From: Gammaproteobacteria bacterium
GTDB lineage: Bacteria; Pseudomonadota; Gammaproteobacteria; Magnimaribacterales; TMED112
NCBI GenBank assembly: GCA_002684055.1
Contig: NYUL01000053.1
Span: 1 to 5,320 of the forward strand
Direction: 5' to 3'
Length of the DNA stretch: 5,320 nucleotides
A model generated the notes under the pieces. That model had not been told where the DNA came from, ran no database searches, and was given only the letters and a program-made list of their open reading frames with translations. The position numbers and the translations under genes were made by a program. Positions 1 through 5,181 of the stretch are shown here, piece after piece. Position 1 is the stretch's first letter. Every line of letters starts with the position of its first letter.

Positions 1-424
1 ATATTTCTCCTCCAACACCCATGAAATCTGGATTAAATGCTGTGACGTAGTTTTTAAGCCTCTCCATCGTATCTATCTCTGGATCAAAACTAATTAAATA
101 ATATGCCACATTGTCCGTGTCCATTTTTTCATAAACCTGCTTCATAACAGACATCATTACTGGGCACTCTGTAGGGCAACTAGAGTAGCCAAAATATAAA
201 AAATTAAGATCATTCTTTGCAAGATCATCTTTTGTAAAGTTATCACCATTATGGTTCATCAGTTGGAAGTCTCTCAGTTCTTCGAATGCACCGTATTGAT
301 AAAACCCGTTTACTTTCATCTCTTCTTGAGACAAAACTCTTGGTTGGCTTATTCTCCAAACAGAATAGAAAGATAAAAATACGACTACCGTAAAAAGAAT
401 AAGGGTTAAAAAGTTCTTAGACAT
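1..424 (-). CDS. SCO1/SenC-family copper chaperone, N-terminal part (C-terminus beyond left edge)
   Basis: SCO proteins are membrane-anchored, thioredoxin-fold periplasmic proteins that deliver copper to, or reduce, the CuA site of oxidase subunit II. I translated this partial gene by hand: 141 codons are visible. Residues 5-23 form a hydrophobic signal anchor with no lipobox cysteine. The copper-binding CxxxC lies in FGYSSCPTECP (Cys83 and Cys87), followed by the SCO hallmark ISFDPEIDT at 111-119, which corresponds to the usual SVDPERDT. The later conserved copper-ligand histidine falls outside the window. The usual Asp after CP is Thr here, a variation I believe occurs in other bacterial SCOs. 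The ATG at 424 overlaps the end of ctaB by 8 nt (ATGTCTAA). There is no Shine-Dalgarno, so translation is probably coupled to ctaB. An in-frame stop lies three codons upstream of the ATG, which fixes the start. Being last in this part of the operon fits a CuA assembly role. Confidence 0.95.
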   Translation of the reverse strand, partial: MSKNFLTLILFTVVVFLSFYSVWRISQPRVLSQEEMKVNGFYQYGAFEELRDFQLMNHNGDNFTKDDLAKNDLNFLYFGYSSCPTECPVMMSVMKQVYEKMDTDNVAYYLISFDPEIDTMERLKNYVTAFNPDFMGVGGEI

Positions 425-1283
425 AAAGCATTATTAAAAAATCTATGTATGTAGCCAAGAAAAACAAGAACATATATTTCACAGAAAAATTGAAGATTTT
501 CATAGATAGCTCGTTATTCTTATCGCCTAAATATGCTACGCATAGGTAAATAAAATAAATATTTAGGGCGGTTGTTGAAAACAAATAAAAAAGCCCTGTT
601 AGACCATAAAAATAAGGAGCAAGTGATGCAGCCAGCAACAGAAATGCATATACAAGCATTTCTTTTTTTGTTCTTGAAACACCTTTTGCAATTGGCATCA
701 TTGGTACACCTTCCTTTCTGTATTCATCAATTCTATCAATCGCAAGTGGCCAAAAGTGAGGTGGTGTCCATAAAAAAATAATTAGCACTAAAATTAGTGG
801 CAGTAGAGAAATTTCATTGGTTACAGCAGTCCAACCTATCAATGGTGGTAAAGCACCAGAAAGCCCACCAATTACAATATTTTGAGGTGTAGACCATTTC
901 AAATAGATGGTATAAACCAAGCTATAAAAAATAAAGCCAAAAGTAGTTATTAAAAGTGTCATCAGGTTTGAAAAATACAACAATAAGCTTGAGCCGATAA
1001 ACAATAAAAGAGCCGTAAAAGTTAAAGCTTGGTACAGAGAAATATTTCCAGATGCAAGAGGCCTGCCTTTTGTCCTTTCCATATTTTTATCAGACTCTCT
1101 ATCAAAGATTTGATTTAGGGCAGCTGATGATGCAGCTAGTAAGGCAAAACCTAATAAACTAGCTAGACTGCTTAGCACATTAGAATAAAACTCTACAGTG
1201 AGCAACATGCCAACAAGCGCAGTTATAGTTAATAGTAGAACTATTTTGGGCTTACATAAATCTATGAAACTAGATATTCCCAT
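417..1283 (-). CDS. ctaB: Protoheme IX farnesyltransferase (heme O synthase)
   Basis: Polytopic inner-membrane UbiA-superfamily prenyltransferase that adds a farnesyl group to heme B to give heme O, the substrate of the neighbouring CtaA. From the ATG at 1283 the product is 288 aa, a normal family length. The first Asp-rich motif is at about 57-76: NQ, then DxxxD (Asp61 and Asp65), then M-ERT and GRPL. The second conserved loop holds TPPHFWPLAI and DEYRKEGVPMMP at about 173-197. Hydrophobic segments fill the rest (roughly eight to nine helices), including the GGLSGALPPLIGW segment. A TTG one codon upstream (1286) would give 289 aa, but the AGGA at 1290-1293 is 6 nt from the ATG and only 3 nt from the TTG, so I prefer the ATG. 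It overlaps ctaA upstream by 14 nt and the SCO gene downstream by 8 nt. Confidence 0.97.
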   Translation of the reverse strand: MGISSFIDLCKPKIVLLLTITALVGMLLTVEFYSNVLSSLASLLGFALLAASSAALNQIFDRESDKNMERTKGRPLASGNISLYQALTFTALLLFIGSSLLLYFSNLMTLLITTFGFIFYSLVYTIYLKWSTPQNIVIGGLSGALPPLIGWTAVTNEISLLPLILVLIIFLWTPPHFWPLAIDRIDEYRKEGVPMMPIAKGVSRTKKEMLVYAFLLLAASLAPYFYGLTGLFYLFSTTALNIYFIYLCVAYLGDKNNELSMKIFNFSVKYMFLFFLATYIDFLIMLYV

Positions 1284-2253
1284 CAACTTTCCTGAAACTT
1301 AAAAACGTCATTATCACAAAAGATAAAAACAACATCACCCCCACTACATTGTGCGCAACTGCATTCCATAAAGGTAGTGCACTTAACACATTGTTTACCC
1401 CAAGAAATACCTGCGTAAACAAAACCACTAGAAACCCTGTAATGACTGGCTTAGTTTCATTAGACCAAAGCTTAAATGCCATGAAAAGGGAATAGAAGAA
1501 GACCACTATTGCCCCAATCCTGTGTGTTAAATGTATTGCAACTCTAGCCTCATAGCTCATTTGTCCATATAAATAGTTAGGCCCTATTGATTGAAACAAA
1601 TTGAACCCTTCTTTGAAATCAGCTTCAGGCACTAACTGGCCCTGGCAATATGGAAGATCAAGACAAGCTCTAGCTGCGTAATTTGTTGAGGTCCATGCAC
1701 CTAAAAAAATTTGAAATATTATCAATACGAAACCAATTATTATTAAAGTCTTGTTCTTAACTAAGACATCGTAGGTTCTAGTAATTTTTAGAGATTTCAT
1801 GAAGATAACTAAAAACAATGATGTTGCAATCATTGCTCCAAACAAGTGTGATGTGACAATTAGCGGGTGTAGTTTTAAGCTTACAGTGAGATAACCGAAT
1901 ATTCCTTGCCCAATAATTATCAATAACAGAGTAGCGGCTTCTACTTTTAATTTATTTTCTCTAAACGCAATAAACAATAGTGCTATTGCTAAGAGCCCAA
2001 GTGAAGCAGCAAACCATCTATGCACAACTTCTGGAATAATCTTATCAATCTCAACCGGTGATTCTGGGTACAGGTTTTCGGCGATTGCTATTTCATCAGG
2101 TGTTGTTGGAAATGTAACAAACCCATAGCACCCAGGCCAGTCCGGACAACCTAGACCAGCATCTGCTAGTCTTGTCCAAGCTCCAAGCCCAATTACGACA
2201 AAACAAAAAGCTACGCCTATAGCTGAAAAAACTTTTGTTGTTAAATAGTTCAT
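1270..2253 (-). CDS. ctaA: Heme A synthase (COX15/CtaA family)
   Basis: Integral membrane enzyme that oxidises the C8 methyl of heme O to the formyl group of heme A, working after CtaB. The 327 aa protein shows the two-fold COX15/CtaA repeat of about four helices each. The four expected heme-ligand histidines are visible: His78 in EVVHRW, His136 in the second helix pair, His244 in HLTHRIGA, and His301 in NAVAHNVVG. The N-terminal signature GLGAWTRLADAGLGCPDWPGC is present in full at 22-42. Both periplasmic-loop cysteine pairs are kept (Cys36/Cys42 and Cys197/Cys203), as in two-pair family members such as Bacillus CtaA. Its ATG overlaps the stop of the upstream gene by 4 nt (ATGA). The only purine-rich stretch (GAGGAAG) is about 15 nt upstream, too far for a standard site, so re-initiation coupling is likely. 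Confidence 0.97.
   Translation of the reverse strand: MNYLTTKVFSAIGVAFCFVVIGLGAWTRLADAGLGCPDWPGCYGFVTFPTTPDEIAIAENLYPESPVEIDKIIPEVVHRWFAASLGLLAIALLFIAFRENKLKVEAATLLLIIIGQGIFGYLTVSLKLHPLIVTSHLFGAMIATSLFLVIFMKSLKITRTYDVLVKNKTLIIIGFVLIIFQIFLGAWTSTNYAARACLDLPYCQGQLVPEADFKEGFNLFQSIGPNYLYGQMSYEARVAIHLTHRIGAIVVFFYSLFMAFKLWSNETKPVITGFLVVLFTQVFLGVNNVLSALPLWNAVAHNVVGVMLFLSFVIMTFLSFRKVDGNI
1290..1293 (-). promoter_or_regulatory. Ribosome binding site that decides the ctaB start
   Basis: AGGA on the minus strand, inside the 3' end of ctaA, 6 nt before the ATG at 1283 and only 3 nt before the in-frame TTG at 1286. The spacing favours the ATG. It is one of only three recognisable Shine-Dalgarno motifs in this window. 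Confidence 0.6.
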
Positions 2254-2804
2254 AATATTTCTTTTACTTCCTCAAAAATATCATTAAAAGTCAGCTCGTT
2301 TTGAAACTCCCAAATTAACAGAGCAAAAGAATCTACGACAAAAATTGAGTGTGAGTCATAGGGGTCTTCCAGTCGATCATTGATGTTCTTGCTGAATACA
2401 TCATTTTCATCGTACAAGAAAATCACGCCAGGATATTTAGATCTAAGTGCTGATGCAGCATCAAATGTACCTTTATTTTTATAAATAACCATCCTTAGCA
2501 GCCTATGTCCTTCTCTTCTTAGGGTTATTTTTGAACTTCTGGCTATTTCATATTTTTTTTCACTCAGCTCTTCATCTTCGAAGCTATCGAAGTAAACAAA
2601 ATAAAACTTGCCAGGCTGAAATTCAAACTTAGTTCCGTCTTCATTTATGAGATTGGTATTTTTTGTTTCTATCTTTGGCTCAATAGGAGTGCCAACCGTC
2701 TTTATTTCCGGCTTATAGCCTAAAAAATACGTAAGCGTAGAAGCAGTTAATGTTATAAGTGGTATTAATAGAATTACTAATGCCAATCTATATTGTTTAT
2801 CCAT
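2250..2804 (-). CDS. Unnamed membrane-anchored protein of cox clusters, probable cysteine-free thioredoxin-like domain
   Basis: 184 aa. I know of no gene name. It has the position of the unnamed protein between SURF1 and ctaA in Pseudomonas-type cox loci (PA0111 position, from memory). Residues 7-29 form one membrane helix, so the remainder probably lies in the periplasm. After a linker, the pattern looks thioredoxin/SCO-like: strand FYFVYFDS (67-74), a charged helix (about 76-97), strand RMVIY (104-108), strand GVIFLYD, then SHSIFVVDSFALLIWEF, like the late strand pair that carries VDP and a following hairpin in such folds. There is no cysteine anywhere, so it cannot do CxxC or CxxxC chemistry. 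A role in oxidase assembly follows only from context. The start is well supported: ATG with AGGAG 5 nt upstream. It overlaps SURF1 by 8 nt (ATGGATAA) and ctaA by 4 nt. The fold assignment is inference. Confidence 0.85.
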   Translation of the reverse strand: MDKQYRLALVILLIPLITLTASTLTYFLGYKPEIKTVGTPIEPKIETKNTNLINEDGTKFEFQPGKFYFVYFDSFEDEELSEKKYEIARSSKITLRREGHRLLRMVIYKNKGTFDAASALRSKYPGVIFLYDENDVFSKNINDRLEDPYDSHSIFVVDSFALLIWEFQNELTFNDIFEEVKEIL

Positions 2805-3486
2805 CTTTTCTCCTAAATGCGTAAATTGTTAATATTATTAATGCTGCGCACAACCCAAACCATTGAATGGCATAGCCAATGTGTTTGCTTGCCGCCATAT
2901 TAACTGGTTTTTCTATAGCTAGAAATTTTTTTTCATCTCTAATGTCTAGGTTAAATAAAAATGGGTGCAAATACCTATCTTTCAATACAGGAAACTTATT
3001 AATCAAGCTTTCTGTATTGAATTCTTGAATAATCCTAATGTCCGATTCTTGTATGTCTTTCACAAATGAATTGTTTTCCTTTATTAGAGCGCTGCCACTC
3101 AGTGCTTGCTTGCCTTTTGGCAAATCTATAAATGGAAGGTTATTTTTAATCATATTTCTCTCAATAAACCCTCTGTGTACAAAAATAAAAGCACCATCTG
3201 CATTTTCAAAAAGTTGGTAAATCTTAAAGCCAGCACGGCCATTCAAGATTGCATTATCTTCAAAAATAACAGTTTCTCTAAAGACTCCTGTTGTTTTAAT
3301 AGGCTGCCAATTTTGATAATCACTCTTCTTTTGAAGATCTATAGGTTCTGAGGTTAAAAGCTTGTCATAGTTCGCTATTATTTCTTTTTTTTCTTCAGCC
3401 CTGTCTATCTGCCAAAAACCAAGACTTAAAGTAATAGGTGTAAAAATTACAGCAAAAATTAATATCTTTGATTTGAAGCTATTCAA
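2797..3486 (-). CDS. SURF1-family cytochrome oxidase biogenesis protein
   Basis: Inner-membrane assembly factor implicated in heme A handling and insertion into subunit I. The 229 aa length is normal for bacterial SURF1. Architecture is diagnostic: an N-terminal helix (about 7-23) running into LGFWQIDRAEEKK (22-34, family pattern LGxWQxxRaxxK), a periplasmic domain with GFKIYQLF and VHRGFIERN (86-111, usual form VNRGW), and a C-terminal helix opened by KHIGYAIQWFG (201-211, conserved H-x-GYAxQWF). The start is TTG at 3486. No ATG or GTG precedes the first helix, an in-frame TAA lies six codons upstream of the TTG, and a GAGGA sits 10 nt upstream. An ATT two codons upstream is the only other candidate. 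Its start lies 15 bp from the divergent DUF2909 start, and its stop overlaps the next gene by 8 nt. There is no room for a separate promoter unless one lies inside the DUF2909 gene, so transcription probably reads through from ctaE. Confidence 0.94.
   Translation of the reverse strand: MNSFKSKILIFAVIFTPITLSLGFWQIDRAEEKKEIIANYDKLLTSEPIDLQKKSDYQNWQPIKTTGVFRETVIFEDNAILNGRAGFKIYQLFENADGAFIFVHRGFIERNMIKNNLPFIDLPKGKQALSGSALIKENNSFVKDIQESDIRIIQEFNTESLINKFPVLKDRYLHPFLFNLDIRDEKKFLAIEKPVNMAASKHIGYAIQWFGLCAALIILTIYAFRRKDG
2810..2814 (-). promoter_or_regulatory. Ribosome binding site of the cysteine-free thioredoxin-like gene
   Basis: AGGAG on the minus strand, 5 nt before the ATG at 2804 and inside the last codons of SURF1. 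It is the strongest Shine-Dalgarno match in the window and fixes this start. Confidence 0.7.
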
Positions 3487-3495
3487 TGTTTTAAT
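3468..3495 (+). promoter_or_regulatory. Possible sigma70-type promoter for the DUF2909 gene, leaderless geometry
   Basis: TTGATT (3468-3473, 4 of 6 to TTGACA), a 16 nt spacer, then TTTAAT (3490-3495, 5 of 6 to TATAAT). The expected start of transcription, about 7 nt after the -10 element, falls at or next to the GTG at 3502. The absence of a Shine-Dalgarno would fit a leaderless message. In AT-rich DNA such matches arise easily by chance, and this one overlaps the SURF1 start region. Confidence 0.25.
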
Positions 3496-3496
3496 A

Positions 3497-3501
3497 TCCT
3501 C
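3497..3501 (-). promoter_or_regulatory. Ribosome binding site of the SURF1 gene
   Basis: GAGGA on the minus strand, 10 nt before the TTG at 3486, slightly longer than the usual spacing. It abuts the first base of the divergent DUF2909 start codon (3502). Any plus-strand transcript that begins upstream of 3497 would therefore carry the complement of this site. Confidence 0.55.
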
Positions 3502-3714
3502 GTGTTAAAAACTATCATCTTTATTTTACTTATAATGGTTTTAATAAGCTTGGGTTCAAGTCTTGTTTTTCTTTTCGTTGATAGGGGTGATCCCAGCAAA
3601 AAACGCATTCTATACGGTCTTGGTTTTAGGGTAACACTAGGTGCAATTATATTGGTTCTCATAATATATGGTATTTCAACAGGCCAGTTAGGCAATGTAG
3701 CGCCCTGGGGTTAA
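3502..3714 (+). CDS. DUF2909-type twin-transmembrane small protein, antisense to the operon
   Basis: 70 aa protein with two membrane helices (about 3-26 and 42-60) joined by a short charged loop, DRGDPSKKR (27-35), and followed by RVTLGAIIL, then a GQLG...PWG tail. This layout (MLKxII start, D-x-G...SKR loop, L-x-x-RV-x-L second helix) matches my memory of the small DUF2909 'twin transmembrane' family found in cox loci near ctaE and SURF1. The molecular function is unknown; association with oxidase assembly or stability is inferred from location. It is the only plus-strand gene here. The start is GTG: no ATG precedes the first helix, and the next ATG (3535) would cut the helix in half. No Shine-Dalgarno is visible upstream. 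Its TAA overlaps the ctaE TAA on the other strand in a TTAA palindrome (3711-3714). No terminator hairpin follows. Confidence 0.88.
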   Translation: MLKTIIFILLIMVLISLGSSLVFLFVDRGDPSKKRILYGLGFRVTLGAIILVLIIYGISTGQLGNVAPWG

Positions 3715-4637
3715 AGAATATAAACGAATAGAAACAAACACACCCAGACCACATCAACAAAGTGCCAATACCAGGAAGCTGCCTCAAAACCAAAATGTTC
3801 TTTATCGGTAAAGTGACTGAAGCCTGCAGACCTAGTTAACTGTGTAGCCAAAAAGATACCACCAATCAAGACGTGCATACCATGAAAGCCCGTGAGCATG
3901 AAAAAGGTGGTTCCGTATACACCAGTATTCAAGGTTAGGCCCAAATGACTATATGCTTCGTAGTACTCAACTGCTTGCAAAATTACAAATATGAAAGCAA
4001 GAGTTACTGTTATGCCAAGCCAAAAATTGAATCTTTTTCTATTGTTATCTTTAAGTGCCATATGTGCAAAATGAACTGTTGCGCTAGAAGTAAGTAAGAC
4101 AACGGTGTTATATAGGGGCAGCCATGTGCCTATATCTCTAATGCTGTGTAGGTACATATTTTCATCAGGTCCTTTCGTTACTGCTTGGTCACCCATAAGG
4201 CTCTCTTCAGGTGTAATCATTGGCGGCCATGTAGCTTCAAAATTAGGCCACAACAAGTCTCCTGCCAACCCTTTTGCTGTTGGACCTTCGCCCCCAAGCC
4301 AACTAATTGAAAATGTTCTTATATAAAATAGAGCGCCGAAAAATGCAGCAAAAAACATTACTTCTGAAAAAATAAACCATGCCATACCATATACATACGA
4401 GGTATTAAGCTGAGGCGTGTCTAATCCAGCCTGAGATTCTCTAATAACAACTGACCACCAATAAGCCATGGTAGATACAACTGCTATGATGCCCATAAAC
4501 AGCAATGTGGTGCCTTTCCCCATTACTGCATCAGCTGCGCCAACCCCGAAAAATAACATTGCAAATGCAAAAACTATAGGTATTGAGCTGCTTTCTGGTA
4601 CGTAATATTTTTGATGTCCTGATGTTTCAGTGTTCAT
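3711..4637 (-). CDS. ctaE: Cytochrome c oxidase subunit III
   Basis: Core subunit of the aa3 oxidase, a seven-helix membrane protein that supports proton uptake and catalytic stability of subunit I. 308 aa, near the usual 260-300. Conserved features: ESQAGLDTPQL (67-77), the helix WFIFSEVMFFAAFF with the conserved glutamate (Glu92), LPLYNTVVLLTSSATVHFAH (173-192), VEYYEAY (223-229), FFMLTGFHGMHVLIG (245-259), and the closing signature AASWYWHFVDVVWVCLFL (286-303). A long, mostly polar loop (about 109-170, with LLWPNFEATWPP) sits between helices 3 and 4, as in other gammaproteobacterial subunits III. Where many relatives read HHAL, this one reads HMAL (192-195). The ATG at 4637 overlaps ctaG by 11 nt. 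The nearest purine-rich motif (GAGGAAG) is about 15 nt upstream, so translation is probably coupled to ctaG. Confidence 0.98.
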   Translation of the reverse strand: MNTETSGHQKYYVPESSSIPIVFAFAMLFFGVGAADAVMGKGTTLLFMGIIAVVSTMAYWWSVVIRESQAGLDTPQLNTSYVYGMAWFIFSEVMFFAAFFGALFYIRTFSISWLGGEGPTAKGLAGDLLWPNFEATWPPMITPEESLMGDQAVTKGPDENMYLHSIRDIGTWLPLYNTVVLLTSSATVHFAHMALKDNNRKRFNFWLGITVTLAFIFVILQAVEYYEAYSHLGLTLNTGVYGTTFFMLTGFHGMHVLIGGIFLATQLTRSAGFSHFTDKEHFGFEAASWYWHFVDVVWVCLFLFVYIL

Positions 4638-5181
4638 GATTTACAGCTACTGCTTCCTCTCTTTCTTTTTCAAACAAAGTATATGATAAATAAACGTCAT
4701 TTACATTTTCAGTAAGCTCAGAATCTACATAAAACCTAATTGGCCATTCTTGAGTTTCGTAAGGGCCTAAGGTTTGCTCACTAAAACAAAAGCATTGTAT
4801 TTTCTTAATATTGTCTGCCGCTAAGCCAGGAGAAACTGATGGGACAATTGATAGAGTCAAGGTTTTGTTGGTGTTGTTTGTCGCCACATAAGAGGTTTTG
4901 CTTACCTTGTCAGTCATTACCTCAATATTTGCTTCTGTTGGATAAAATGTAACTGGAGCAGAGCCGTTCACTGTGCTTAAAAATCTAATATTTACTTGTC
5001 TTTCGTAGGTCTCATTATTTTTTTTAAAAAAATCAGATGGGCCATATATTTTTCCATTTAAACCAGTAACTTCACAAAATACATTGTACAAAGGGACTAG
5101 CATGAAAGAAAAAAGGAACATAAAGGCAACTGCCCCCAGGAGGGACAAAAAGATTTTGTTTTGTAGTGGTCCTTTAGCCAT
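4627..5181 (-). CDS. ctaG: Cytochrome c oxidase assembly protein CtaG/Cox11 (CuB delivery)
   Basis: Copper-binding, membrane-anchored periplasmic protein that delivers copper to the CuB site of subunit I. 184 aa from the ATG at 5181, the usual length. It has a short cytosolic start, one helix (about 10-29), the family signature VPLYNVFCEVTGLNGK (29-44, copper ligand Cys36), and an immunoglobulin-like domain with VPSVSPGLAA (113-122) and the paired copper ligands QCFCFSEQ (Cys130, Cys132), ending in LSYTLFE. The three key cysteines are intact. Several flanking positions drift from my memory of the family: no VHPGE segment, EWPIRF where MPV is usual, and VDSEL for VDPxL. A TTG at 5202 would add seven residues within the ctaD coding end. 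I prefer the ATG because it gives the common short N-terminus and an 8 nt ATGGCTAA overlap of the type used elsewhere here. No Shine-Dalgarno is visible, so coupling to ctaD is likely. Confidence 0.96.
   Translation of the reverse strand: MAKGPLQNKIFLSLLGAVAFMFLFSFMLVPLYNVFCEVTGLNGKIYGPSDFFKKNNETYERQVNIRFLSTVNGSAPVTFYPTEANIEVMTDKVSKTSYVATNNTNKTLTLSIVPSVSPGLAADNIKKIQCFCFSEQTLGPYETQEWPIRFYVDSELTENVNDVYLSYTLFEKEREEAVAVNHEH
5018..5032. repeat. T8A7 homopolymer pair inside ctaG
   Basis: Eight T followed by seven A on the plus strand. On the coding strand it reads as seven T then eight A, encoding the Phe-Phe-Lys-Lys part of residues 51-54 of CtaG. The reading frame is intact through it. It is a simple low-complexity tract that is prone to replication or transcription slippage. 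It is not a terminator: no GC-rich stem is present and it lies mid-gene. Confidence 0.6.

Noticed and set aside
83..87. SCO gene as a lipoprotein or a thiol peroxidase-like protein (protein-level consideration for the gene at 1-424)
   Set aside because: There is no lipobox cysteine at the end of the N-terminal helix, and the CxxxC plus the SFDPEIDT motif are specific to SCO/SenC proteins.
572..781. Plus-strand open frame of 69 codons inside ctaB
   Set aside because: It lies wholly antisense to a clear CtaB coding region, shows no recognisable domain, and has a composition expected of a shadow frame.
1284..1286. TTG start one codon upstream of the ctaB ATG
   Set aside because: The AGGA would be only 3 nt away; the ATG at 1283 has better spacing and a stronger start codon.
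3038..3351. Two overlapping plus-strand open frames (60 and 81 codons) inside SURF1
   Set aside because: Both are antisense to a well-supported SURF1 gene, have no family features, and overlap each other in different frames.
3714..3760. Possible terminator after the DUF2909 gene
   Set aside because: The sequence just past the stop is A-rich with no stem and no T-run; the region is the coding end of ctaE.
4105..4326. Plus-strand open frame of 73 codons inside ctaE
   Set aside because: It is antisense to the polar loop and neighbouring helix of subunit III and has no recognisable protein features.
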